Shown piece by piece: positions 9,277 through 17,856 of a DNA stretch of 64,000 nucleotides (positions are counted from its first letter, which is position 1; each line of letters opens with the position of its first letter). The DNA is from Paenibacillus camerounensis (lineage in GTDB: Bacteria; Bacillota; Bacilli; Paenibacillales; Paenibacillaceae): assembly GCF_000723885.1 (NCBI RefSeq), contig NZ_CCDG010000070.1, forward strand, positions 16,447 to 80,446, read 5' to 3'. The position numbers and the translations under genes are program-made. The notes beneath the pieces are model-generated. The model worked only from the letters and a program-made list of their open reading frames with translations, was not told the origin of the DNA and did no database searches.

Positions 9277-12200
9277 TTACAGGTCCAGACCCAGATCAAG
9301 CACGATATTCAGCATCCGCATGATAATCGTTACCGACTGATCACGGGTAGCTGTATCGTTCGGTGCGAACTTCCCATTGCCCATACCGGATACGATACCT
9401 GCTCTGCTAAGCTGCTCAATACTGTCCGCAGCCCAATGATTGCTAAGATCGGAAAATTCGGCTGCATTGGCAGGAGCGCTCATGTCGAGCACACGGGCCA
9501 GGATTGCAGCCATTTCAGCACGGGTGATCTGCTGATTAGGATTGAAGCTACCGTTGCCTGCACCGTTTACAATACCTGCGCGGTGCAATGCGCTGATATA
9601 GGTATCCGCCCAGTGGCCACTGGTATCGGAGAAGGAACCTGTTCCTCCTGCCGTATCCATGCCTAACGTGCGGACGATCATCGCGGCGAATTCAGCCCGG
9701 GTTACATTATTTGAACCGTTAAATGCACCGTTAGCATTGCCTTCAACAATGCCAAGCTGTGAAGCAGCCTGAATTGCTTTTGCAGCCCAATGCGCCGGCG
9801 GCACGTCAGAGAAGCTAAGCGGCTGGTTTGCCTGCAGGGATTGCTGCAGCTTAGCCTTTATCTGCTCTGCGTTTGCGAGGGTACTCTTGAATAACGGTTT
9901 GTCCGGTGTAGGCGTCTGTACAGGAGAGCCTGTATCTGTTCCAGAGCCAGGACCTGCTGTAGGAACCGGGGTTGGCGTCGGGGCTGCCGGATTAGGTGCC
10001 GGATTATTATTCTGGAACACCGTTACCATAATTTTTAAGTTAGCAGGCTCACCTGCGCTGAAGACGAAGGTCAGAATATCGCCATTCGACAGTGTCGCCA
10101 GATAGCTGTTCTTAATTGTAACCTCCTGCTTGCCATCCGGGGTTACAGCAGCAAGGCTGTAGTCGGTGTCAGCAAGTGCCGTTTCGCCTTTTTTGATTCC
10201 GCTAAGCGTATTGCCGTTTAATGTTACCGTTACCGTGATATCGGCTCCGGCATTCGAGTAGTATGTGGTCTCTGTTACAGACAGCATAGAATTCTCTGCC
10301 GGTGTCTCGTCCACTTCTACAGTGTAGTAAATGTTAGACACCGGAAGCTGCATATTCTGAACCTCATCCCGGATGTCTTCACCCAGGTAAAAGCTCAGAT
10401 GCGCCGGCTGGTTATACATGGCGTTCTGCGAATTTGCCGCCAGACGATACTGCGGATCATGCATCAGCGTATAAATCACATTGTCTGTCGGAATATCCGT
10501 CGTGTAGATTCTCAGTGCATTATTGTCATCAGTACGGACAAGAACCTCATCACGCCAGTCGCCGAAAATGTCAGCAATCAGGCTTGGGTTTGCTTTGGTT
10601 CCGTTGTTGGAATACGTTCCGGTTAAGGTCTGGAGCGTTGTAAGCTCACCTTGCTCCGTTGCCGCATCATAATTAAATTTCGTAATCGAAGGAGCGACTG
10701 TTGAGTTGTAGTTATCCGGACCGTCAAAGAACTCGCTCAGCAGATCTCCGTCCCAATACAGGATAAAGTTAATAGGTGCCTTGTTAGAAACACCGATCCC
10801 GCCTACATCACTTGTAATCAGTTCTCCGCTTACAATATTATACATAGGCGTTCCTACAGCCCAAACCTCAAAGCCTGGTAGAGGAGTTACATTGGCTGCG
10901 ACGCCGCGTCCAACATCGCCCAGGTTAGCTGAATATGTCCACACAGCCTCCCCTGTGGACCCGCGAACCAGGGTTACGTTGTTCGGCGGACTGGCTTCAT
11001 GCGGCTGGAAAACATAGATTTCGTTGCTGTCAGGCACCATTGCGGCTACATGCAGCGCGTCACCGTGTCCTCCGGCCACTGTCCCTCTAGTACCGTTGGT
11101 GCTCCACAAGATCGTTCCGTCCTGGTCGATCGTGATGCCGCCAAGCACTACCTCGTTATAACCGTCATAATCGACATCGGCAACCTGTACATTGTGATTG
11201 CCCTGATTGTTGCCGGCATTCCAGTCAGCCAGCGTAAACGTCCATATCTCCACAATTGTACCGTCAATAAACTGATAGGCAGCTACGTACTGCGGGCCGT
11301 AGTGGGCACGCACCTCTATAACCGTAGGATAAGGCTCCGCGCCGTATTCACCATTTTTCGGCATATAGGCAACAGCTCCGTTAAAGCGGTCGCTGCGGTT
11401 ATTATTGTTATCGCCCCAGTTTGCGCTAATACTGTACGGTGCAAAATAATCAACGGTATCAGCCGGCTTCCCGGTTTCTCCATTAAATACCGTAAAGGTT
11501 TCCGGGCCGGACGCCACTCTGCCCAGCGCCGTGTTATTGATCTGGTTATCTTTTGCCGGATTCTGAAGGCCGCCTACCCATACTGCTTCCGGGTCGCCCA
11601 ACACCCAGGCAGGAGTGTCCGTCAGATCATCAATAGTGCCATCTGCTTTAGGCAGATATCCTCTTGTTCCGTCGGCTGTCTTAACGGAAAACTCCGCTTT
11701 TCCGTCCTGATCCAGATCGTAGAAATTAAAGGCACTGTGGTGCGCGCTGGATACGATATTAATACCCAGGTTAATTCTCCACAGCAATTTCCCTTCCAGC
11801 GTGTAGGCATCAAAGATCGTCTCGCCGGTGTGCCTGTTGGTGAGACCCGGATCTTGTGCCTGGGACGGATACCATTTTACAAGAATCTCATACTGTCCAT
11901 CACCGTTAATATCAGCTACAGAGGTATCGTTAGCTGTATAGGTAATAGGCTCGGCATTCGATGTTGCACCATAGGCAAGTGCCGGATTGTCACGGTCTGC
12001 CGGTCTCTGCAGCGGAATATCAATATAGTTGTTGGCCCATGCCGTAGCAGGCTTACTCACCGCACCAGTGCTTATAGTCTGTACTTCGTATATATCTCCG
12101 GTTGTGCCGCCTGCATCCACATAATCCAGTACAGCAACCGGTGATGTATTGATTTTATCGCCGTTTCTGAATACGTTGAAGGTTAAGCCCTTGTTATACT

Positions 12201-14523
12201 CAGAGAAAAGCAAACGCCAGGTTACAAGCACACCGTTGCCGCTGTTCACTGGAACTGCTACTACCCCTCTATCCAGCCATTCCATTGAGATTGGCCCGGA
12301 GGTAAGCTTCTCTTTATGACGGTTCTCAATGTACAGCTTCGCCTTTAACCCCATCCGGTTAACTGCGATATCCGGAACACTCGTAAGCGTTCCTGCATAG
12401 GAGAATATGCCCTGCTTATCTGCTTTATACACCAGCTCTGCTGCCGGGGCAGACCACGGAGCTTCTGTTAATGCCCAGGTTACGCCTACTTCCGCAGTAG
12501 TCTCGTCCGCCAGCTTAACCTTAACGGTAGCCGGCAGATTAAGCCCTGCCTCGTCAGCTACATCCCCGATGTACACGGTCTTGAACCAGCTCTGCAAGGT
12601 ATTGCTGTCTGCTGTTTCAGGACGCTCCGCCAAGAACTCGTAGGGCAGCACTTCGACAATCGTGTCAGCTGAAAGCTGCTTAGTAAAGAAATACAAATTA
12701 TCTACGCCATTATCAACAACGCCAACGTTGTTTCCGCCTGCGCGCTCACCTGTAAGGACAAATGAGCTGATCTGGCTGCCCTCAAAGGGAATCGTCAGCA
12801 CCGACGGCACTGCTTCAGCAGCATCTCTTGGAACAAGGGAAACTGTGGCGAGCATTGTATCAAAATCAAACTCTACACCTACCTTATACCACACATTCAC
12901 TTCGTTATAAGTAAAGGCGTGGTAACGGTCACTGCTCCAGAAGTTAGCCGGGTTAGGTCCGGTCGGCCCCGGCAGGGTCCCTGCAAACGCCCCTATTGTT
13001 CTTGCCCCGTCATAGGTACCTGTTCTTAGACTAAGCAGAACATTGGCCCCGTCCTGGAAGCTCAGGTTAAACGTATTCTGCAGTGTAGTAACCGCTGGAA
13101 CCTTCCAGTCTAAATGAACATAGACCTTACTGCCGGAGACAGCCTTGGGCAAGTCCCCCTTGCCGCCGCGGTTGCCTGAGCCGGACGCATCAAATCTGAA
13201 ATAGTTATTAACCTGAGGCGTTTCCTCTCTGGCAATCGTGTGATAGTTGCCCCCGGCAAATATCCATAGCGGAGTTGTTCCGCCTGCAGCAAAATTGCTT
13301 CCGAACTCCTGCGTATATCCTTCTGCTAACAGAGCAGAAAAGTCCGGAGCCGGCTCTGAAACGGAAGGAACGTATTGTACTGTGACCGGCACGCTGTTCT
13401 TAACAGACCCATCCATTGTGGACACAGCTGTAAGAGTAGCCTCGCCTGCACCGATTGCGGTTACCGTTACACTCATATCCGGATTTACCGCTATCGCAGC
13501 AACCTTATCGTCGCTGATCGACCATGTAAACGTCCGGTCGGTCGCATTAACAGGCATTACAACCGCATTGTATGTGGCTGAATGCTTATCTGCCAGCGAA
13601 CCCTCTCCATATTCCAGATTAGCAGCGGAAGAAGGAGATATCGTTAATTCGCCCGGGTTAATGACCGGTTTCACTCCCCCGGATGCTGCCGCCTTGAAGA
13701 GAATATTATCAACGCGCATGCCATAAGTGTCTTCATTCCAGTCAACGCCCGTTACTGCGTTAAATCTTGCCCAGTTCTGTCCGCTTGCCCGGCTTGCCCC
13801 GATGCTCATACTGGTCAGCTTGTCGGAACCAATAGCGATCGGCTGCGGCGAAGTGTATACTCTGGAACCGCCGTCGGTAATGCTGACTGACGCCACTTGG
13901 GCCAAAAGATCAAGACTCAGGGTTGCCGACAGTTTGGTCAGTCGCGGCACGCCTGTTAGCGCAGTAATGGACGCGCCTGTTGCCGGAGCATTGGCCGCGT
14001 TCATGTTACCGGCGTAATAGGATATGGCCGCCGGTGAGTCTGCATTCGTTCCGCCGCCGGCAGTCCGCAGCGTTATAACCTGATCTGTCCCGTTATTTAG
14101 GCGGACATCAAGCGAGTTGGCGCCGGGACGGGTAATATCAGCCCACCAGTCAAAGGATACTTCGACCTGATCCTTGCCGGTAAGATCATATTCACCGCTA
14201 TTTAAGGGAAGCGTCCACCAGTAGCTTGCTTGTTTGGCCTCGTTTGAATCCGTATCGGATGGAGGCTGTACGCGAAGCGCCTTATTTGATTCATAGACAG
14301 CTACTGTAACAGACCCGGAGCCAGTGGCTGCCGGAGCACCGGTTACTGTCCCTGCCAGCTCGCCATCTTCAAAATCCAAAACACCGCCCACTTGTGTCAA
14401 CGCTACTGCTGCAGTTAAGGGGCCGCCGCCTTCGGGTGCACCTAATACCATTGAGGGTATCAGCGTAATTGCCATTGAAGCTGTGAGAACTGCAGACATA
14501 TACTTTTTAAGCCTTCTTTTCAA
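9277..14523 (-). CDS. Giant SLH-anchored rhamnogalacturonan lyase, polysaccharide lyase family 11
   Basis: A multidomain wall-bound enzyme of about 1748 residues predicted to cleave the rhamnogalacturonan I backbone of pectin. Order: signal peptide (KRRLKKYMSAVLTASMAITLIPSMVLGA); a carbohydrate-binding-like beta domain (about 45-280); a BIG2-type Ig domain (about 285-380); a second binding-like domain (about 395-625); a group-4 Ig-like domain (about 650-725); the PL11 propeller (about 730-1390) with the YesW-type entry MEWLDRGVVAVPV and repeated calcium motifs DINGDGQYE, DLDQDGKAE and DVDYDGYNE; an X2/Ig-like module (about 1404-1504); a Pro/Thr linker; and three SLH domains (about 1568-1748). 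The 14550 ATG lacks a spaced ribosome site, whereas AGAGGAG lies 8 bases before the TTG at 14523, so TTG is preferred. Two cre-like sites lie upstream. Free YesW/YesX-type enzymes are about 600-640 residues, so the accessory load is large. Confidence 0.9.
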   Translation of the reverse strand: MKRRLKKYMSAVLTASMAITLIPSMVLGAPEGGGPLTAAVALTQVGGVLDFEDGELAGTVTGAPAATGSGSVTVAVYESNKALRVQPPSDTDSNEAKQASYWWTLPLNSGEYDLTGKDQVEVSFDWWADITRPGANSLDVRLNNGTDQVITLRTAGGGTNADSPAAISYYAGNMNAANAPATGASITALTGVPRLTKLSATLSLDLLAQVASVSITDGGSRVYTSPQPIAIGSDKLTSMSIGASRASGQNWARFNAVTGVDWNEDTYGMRVDNILFKAAASGGVKPVINPGELTISPSSAANLEYGEGSLADKHSATYNAVVMPVNATDRTFTWSISDDKVAAIAVNPDMSVTVTAIGAGEATLTAVSTMDGSVKNSVPVTVQYVPSVSEPAPDFSALLAEGYTQEFGSNFAAGGTTPLWIFAGGNYHTIAREETPQVNNYFRFDASGSGNRGGKGDLPKAVSGSKVYVHLDWKVPAVTTLQNTFNLSFQDGANVLLSLRTGTYDGARTIGAFAGTLPGPTGPNPANFWSSDRYHAFTYNEVNVWYKVGVEFDFDTMLATVSLVPRDAAEAVPSVLTIPFEGSQISSFVLTGERAGGNNVGVVDNGVDNLYFFTKQLSADTIVEVLPYEFLAERPETADSNTLQSWFKTVYIGDVADEAGLNLPATVKVKLADETTAEVGVTWALTEAPWSAPAAELVYKADKQGIFSYAGTLTSVPDIAVNRMGLKAKLYIENRHKEKLTSGPISMEWLDRGVVAVPVNSGNGVLVTWRLLFSEYNKGLTFNVFRNGDKINTSPVAVLDYVDAGGTTGDIYEVQTISTGAVSKPATAWANNYIDIPLQRPADRDNPALAYGATSNAEPITYTANDTSVADINGDGQYEILVKWYPSQAQDPGLTNRHTGETIFDAYTLEGKLLWRINLGINIVSSAHHSAFNFYDLDQDGKAEFSVKTADGTRGYLPKADGTIDDLTDTPAWVLGDPEAVWVGGLQNPAKDNQINNTALGRVASGPETFTVFNGETGKPADTVDYFAPYSISANWGDNNNNRSDRFNGAVAYMPKNGEYGAEPYPTVIEVRAHYGPQYVAAYQFIDGTIVEIWTFTLADWNAGNNQGNHNVQVADVDYDGYNEVVLGGITIDQDGTILWSTNGTRGTVAGGHGDALHVAAMVPDSNEIYVFQPHEASPPNNVTLVRGSTGEAVWTYSANLGDVGRGVAANVTPLPGFEVWAVGTPMYNIVSGELITSDVGGIGVSNKAPINFILYWDGDLLSEFFDGPDNYNSTVAPSITKFNYDAATEQGELTTLQTLTGTYSNNGTKANPSLIADIFGDWRDEVLVRTDDNNALRIYTTDIPTDNVIYTLMHDPQYRLAANSQNAMYNQPAHLSFYLGEDIRDEVQNMQLPVSNIYYTVEVDETPAENSMLSVTETTYYSNAGADITVTVTLNGNTLSGIKKGETALADTDYSLAAVTPDGKQEVTIKNSYLATLSNGDILTFVFSAGEPANLKIMVTVFQNNNPAPNPAAPTPTPVPTAGPGSGTDTGSPVQTPTPDKPLFKSTLANAEQIKAKLQQSLQANQPLSFSDVPPAHWAAKAIQAASQLGIVEGNANGAFNGSNNVTRAEFAAMIVRTLGMDTAGGTGSFSDTSGHWADTYISALHRAGIVNGAGNGSFNPNQQITRAEMAAILARVLDMSAPANAAEFSDLSNHWAADSIEQLSRAGIVSGMGNGKFAPNDTATRDQSVTIIMRMLNIVLDLGLDL

Positions 14524-14597
14524 TACCTTCACTCCTCTTTGTGTAATCATGAAGCTGCCAATTCCTGCTGAAAAAGTTCGCTCTCCGGACCCACTAA

Positions 14598-14612
14598 ATT
14601 AAGCGCTTTCAA
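14598..14612 (-). promoter_or_regulatory. cre site 1 upstream of the rhamnogalacturonan lyase gene
   Basis: Read on the minus strand, TTGAAAGCGCTTAAT matches the Bacillus cre consensus WTGAAARCGYTTWWN at every position. It lies 75-89 bases upstream of the chosen start. Confidence 0.75.
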
Positions 14613-14625
14613 AACAAGTCTTAAA

Positions 14626-14640
14626 ATAAAGCGCTTTCTA
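14626..14640 (-). promoter_or_regulatory. cre site 2 upstream of the rhamnogalacturonan lyase gene
   Basis: TAGAAAGCGCTTTAT on the minus strand differs from the cre consensus at one position and contains the same AAAGCGCTTT core. It is spaced 28 bp centre to centre from site 1. Confidence 0.65.
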
Positions 14641-14972
14641 TATTCTACTCACCTCACTTCTCTATGAATTTATTAGACCGGCTCCAGATCTTCTTGCATG
14701 GACTGCCAAAGATATGTCAGATTGTAAGCCATCGCTGAATGCGCTGTAAATCATGGCTACTGATTTCTATTATCATTTTTGATCATCTGTCAAAAGTGCA
14801 GGTTAAGCGCATATTCTGATCAATTTTAACGAATTTTTAAGATATTCACCCTGTAGCTGCCCGTGATCAACGGATTAGTAACAACCTGCATTTATGCATA
14901 ATATCCCGGGTTGGACTTTTTAGAACGTTTACTACTATTTTGAATTCTCTATTAAAACAGCCCCGGCACATC
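14641..14972. other. Intergenic stretch without a gene, upstream of the rhamnogalacturonan lyase
   Basis: About 330 bases of AT-rich sequence between the twin cre sites and the terminator of the VOC genes. Any promoter for the lyase must lie here. I see no convincing ORF, RNA structure or repeat. Confidence 0.5.
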
Positions 14973-15010
14973 AAAAAAAGCGGTAAGAGTTCTGCCTCCC
15001 ACCGCTTTCT
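14973..15010 (-). terminator. Terminator of the VOC gene pair
   Basis: AAAGCGGT/ACCGCTTT stem around a 16-base loop with seven T residues following on the minus strand. Confidence 0.65.
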
Positions 15011-15055
15011 TACACACTATAGTATTCCTTCCGGCAGAGGCCGGGAACTATGCTC

Positions 15056-15973
15056 TTACTCGCCCCTATAAGCCTTATGCAATACTGCAAGGTCGAATTT
15101 CTTCATCTGCATAAAAGCCTTCGTCACACGCGCGATTTGCTCCGGTGTTCCTTTTCCCAGCAGCTCGTCCATCTCAGAAGGTACAATCTGCCACGAAATA
15201 CCGAACTTATCTTTGAGCCAGCCGCACTGCTCAGCCTCGGGAACGGCCGACAGCTTCTCCCAGTAATGATCAATCTCCTCCTGCGAATCACATTTCACCA
15301 TAAAGGAGATTGCCTCGTTGAAGCCGAATTTATGCTCATGCGCACTGTCCATTGCGGTAAACCACTGGTTGCCCAGCCTAAAGTCAGCGAACATAAGGGT
15401 CCCTTCCTGGTCAGGCTCCGAGCCTTTAGGATAGCGGGCAATCGTTCCCTGCTGTGAGTTGCCAAATACGGATAAATAGAGAGACATCGCCTCTTCCGCC
15501 TTACCGCATTGATCACCGACAAACAAAAAGGACGGAATGATAGCCGGCCGCTCCTCGCCCTCCGGATTCGTAAGCATCAGCTGCCAGGACACACCGAATT
15601 TATCCTGAATCCAGCCATACTGCTCACTGAACGGATATTTATCAAGCGCCATTAGTACCTGTCCGCCCTCAGATAGCTTGCTCCAGACCTCATCTATTTG
15701 CTCAGCTGCGTCCTTATCGCGTGACGGATCAAAGTTAACGAAGAAGGACACGGACGGATTTAACTTAAAATAAGGCCCTGCACTGATCGCCATAAACTTC
15801 TGTCCCCATATTTCAAAAGAAACCTGATCACAGTCGCCGGACGGTGTGTCACGCAGTGTATGAACACTCGTAACCTTGGATTCGGGGAACACAGCGGCAT
15901 AGAAATTAGCGGCTTCTACCGCTTCTTTGTCGTACCATATATGCGGTACAATAGACTGATTAGAGTTGGTCAC
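15056..15973 (-). CDS. Tandem-domain VOC (PhnB-like) protein
   Basis: A 305-residue cytosolic protein made of two PhnB-like vicinal-oxygen-chelate domains in tandem (about 5-135 and 145-275). Each has the pattern 'P.iWyd..a.eA..fY...F' and ends with a 'DKFGVSWQL' / 'DKFGISWQI' strand. A short helical tail LLHKAYRGE-like (DLAVLHKAYRGE) follows, as seen in this family. Such proteins are often annotated as 3-demethylubiquinone methyltransferase-like or glyoxalase-like; the actual reaction is unknown and metal ligands are not obvious. The GTG start overlaps the stop of the upstream VOC gene by four bases (GTGA), indicating translational coupling in a two-gene operon. Confidence 0.85.
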   Translation of the reverse strand: MTNSNQSIVPHIWYDKEAVEAANFYAAVFPESKVTSVHTLRDTPSGDCDQVSFEIWGQKFMAISAGPYFKLNPSVSFFVNFDPSRDKDAAEQIDEVWSKLSEGGQVLMALDKYPFSEQYGWIQDKFGVSWQLMLTNPEGEERPAIIPSFLFVGDQCGKAEEAMSLYLSVFGNSQQGTIARYPKGSEPDQEGTLMFADFRLGNQWFTAMDSAHEHKFGFNEAISFMVKCDSQEEIDHYWEKLSAVPEAEQCGWLKDKFGISWQIVPSEMDELLGKGTPEQIARVTKAFMQMKKFDLAVLHKAYRGE

Positions 15974-16425
15974 TCTTCTTCCTCCCCGGCTGCTTGCCCG
16001 TTCGGAGCAACATTCACCTGAAAAGTAACGCCGAACTTGTCCTTAACAATCCCATACAGCGGACTCCAATCCGTCTTCTGCAGAGGCATGACCACCTGAC
16101 CGCCGTCTGCGAGCGCAGCAAAAATCTCCTGCCCTTCTGCCTCCTCTGAAGGATGAACCGCAATCTGAACCGTATCCCCGTCCGCCTGATGTTCAGTGCC
16201 CGGAAAAGTATCAGAAAACATAAGATCTGCATTACCCACCTTCAATTGTGCGTGCATAATGAGGGATTTCATCTCCTCCGTCAGCGGATGATCCGGATTC
16301 TCCGGCAGATCCCCAAACGTCATGATCCCGACCACGCTCCCGCGCAGCGCTTTTTCATAAAAATGCAGCGCTTCTCTTGTGTTTCCATTAAAAACAAAAT
16401 ACGGATTCAAACCGATTGACATCAT
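15970..16425 (-). CDS. Single-domain VOC (PhnB-like) protein
   Basis: A single PhnB/glyoxalase-like domain of about 151 residues (GLNPYFVFNGNTREALHFYEKAL ... KDKFGVTFQVN) with a short acidic tail GEEEE. Function is not determined. The reading frame runs upstream to 16473, but AAGGGG at 16430s is spaced 6 bases before the ATG at 16425 (9 bases before the next ATG at 16422), so a short start is chosen. It is the first gene of the pair and overlaps the tandem-domain VOC gene by four bases. Confidence 0.8.
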   Translation of the reverse strand: MMSIGLNPYFVFNGNTREALHFYEKALRGSVVGIMTFGDLPENPDHPLTEEMKSLIMHAQLKVGNADLMFSDTFPGTEHQADGDTVQIAVHPSEEAEGQEIFAALADGGQVVMPLQKTDWSPLYGIVKDKFGVTFQVNVAPNGQAAGEEEE

Positions 16426-16603
16426 TTTCATCCCCTTTGGAACAAGTTGGTCAGTCAGCTCTATTATACACAAAATTTTAAGGAAATAAACGAAAATCTA
16501 CGAACATATGAACGCTTTTTATATTGTAATAGTAGATTTAGGAAATGGGGTGCTGTTGGGGGAAACACCCTTGCAGGTAGCGAGAGTTTTTGGAGTCTAA
16601 ACG

Positions 16604-16849
16604 TTAGTTTTCGTACTCAACAAAAGTAAAATCGCGGTCAATGCCTATGAGAGAAACATCATGATTCAGCCACTTCAATATTTTCCGGGTCAATGTTCCA
16701 GGACCACATCCAAGATCGACTATACTCATTCCAGGCTGTAATCCCAATACTCTGATAAAACAATCCTTTCGGTCATCGCTGAATCTAAGCTCTTTTGCGT
16801 AATCTAAAGTCTTAGGACCTTGAATAAGGGTTGACCAATGGTTATCCAT
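16604..16849 (-). pseudogene. Truncated class I SAM-dependent methyltransferase
   Basis: An 81-codon reading frame with the N-terminal part of a methyltransferase: SAM-binding motif I VDLGCGPG (about residues 45-52) and the motif II acidic end GIDRD (about 73-77). It stops at FVEYEN, where a full protein would need another 150-200 residues; no continuation is visible in any frame toward 16430. A ribosome-like GAGGCG precedes the ATG. It is therefore most likely a decayed gene. It lies directly beside the ssrA integration scar, so the deletion that removed its 3' part may be connected with that event (inference). Confidence 0.7.
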
Positions 16850-16980
16850 AAATTCGCCTCAATCACAACCGTTCCCATCAAGAGTATATTATTAAAACCC
16901 TTTTACTAAAATGTTCAATTTCACTGTTAGAAAATATAATACATTTATAGATATTTTTTTATTATTTATTTTGAAAATAA

Positions 16981-17006
16981 AAAAAGACACCCATTCGAGG
17001 CGTCCT
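16981..17006 (-). terminator. Terminator-like hairpin beside the displaced ssrA 3' copy
   Basis: GACGCC..GGTGTC stem followed by TTTTTTT on the minus strand. It holds the same position relative to the displaced ssrA end as the real tmRNA terminator does to the intact gene, which fits it being the ancestral ssrA terminator. Confidence 0.55.
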
Positions 17007-17013
17007 TCAGTCT

Positions 17014-17102
17014 ACTCCATATGGAGCCAAGGAGAGTCGAACCTCTGTCCGAAGATAACGGCACATAAGCTTCTACGAGTGTAGTCAGAGCTTTGATGTC
17101 AC
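17014..17102 (-). repeat. Displaced, degenerate copy of the ssrA 3' end (att-like repeat, left)
   Basis: An 89-base copy of the tmRNA 3' portion including the resume-side helix, T-arm and acceptor end. Changes relative to the intact gene include two in the T-stem that produce an A-C mismatch and a G-U pair, so it could not form a normal tRNA-like domain. It starts with the 12-base palindrome CTCCATATGGAG (17015-17026), also found at the intact end. Confidence 0.85.
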
Positions 17103-17168
17103 AAAATTCATGAATCCCGCCCGAAAATTGTTTTACGGTGTAGTTGTAATTCTAAACTCAAAACTGTG

Positions 17169-17444
17169 CTATAGCGAAAAATCGGTAACACCCTTTTTAT
17201 AGGAAAATTTAAGACTATATGATTCTTCTTTTCCATAGGGCATTGTAGCAATTTTTATACGGGTATAATCAAGCCTGCTATCTCTTAAAACTCTCTTTAC
17301 CAAGGCTATACTACGTTCTTCTTCCGTAATGATACAAAATATATTAAGAGCATATTTTTTCGGGTCGGAAATGCATTTGCCCATATCAAAGCCATCAACA
17401 CAACCTAAGTTAGCATCTATTAGAAATATATCCAGGTATTCCAT
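17169..17444 (-). pseudogene. Orphan reading frame inside the ssrA scar
   Basis: A 91-codon frame from an ATG at 17444 with no recognisable family. The same frame stays open upstream for about 28 more codons (to roughly 17533, reading EKFWLVVQYPLKSEKGS...) but has no usable start there; an ATG-AAT lies just before in another frame, offset by one base. The simplest reading is a small gene of about 120 residues broken by a frameshift near its start. Composition is AT-rich compared with neighbours, consistent with imported DNA. It could also be an intact short protein from 17444, but that ATG lacks a good ribosome site. Function unknown. Confidence 0.4.
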
Positions 17445-17823
17445 TACTTTATCTCTTAACCAGTTATCACGTTGGCTTCCTTTTTCACTTTTCAGAGGAT
17501 ACTGTACTACTAACCAAAATTTTTCACTTATTCATAATCACCAGCCAATGAAGAGATTATTGTAAAAAAAGCGTTATCAGTAAAAACTCTCATATAAATA
17601 ATTATAACAAAGAAACTTTGCAAAAGGGTACCGTTAACAATAGTATGGGGAACCATCCTCATGCGGACGGTATTCGTGGTGGTAGAGAAATCCTTTGAAG
17701 TTTATAAAATGCATACCAAACATTCCGAAGACCTCATAGTAGACATGATAAACCACAAATACACGTTTGAGGAATTGGATGAAATCATTAATAAGCATTG
17801 CCTAACTTTAATTGTGAGGATAC

Positions 17824-17851
17824 AAAAAAGCGCCCCTAAAGGTCGCTTTTT
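17824..17851 (-). terminator. Terminator of ssrA
   Basis: AAGCGACC/GGGGCGCTT-type stem (read on minus) with a TTTA-containing loop and six T residues following, 14 bases past the tmRNA 3' end. The T run on the other side means it can also stop plus-strand transcription. Confidence 0.75.
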
Positions 17852-17856
17852 CTAAA

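Noticed and set aside
17661..17855. A 64-codon plus-strand frame in the ssrA scar
   Set aside because: It has no ribosome site, reads through the tmRNA terminator hairpin and has no recognisable family; it may be a decayed fragment and is not reported as a gene.
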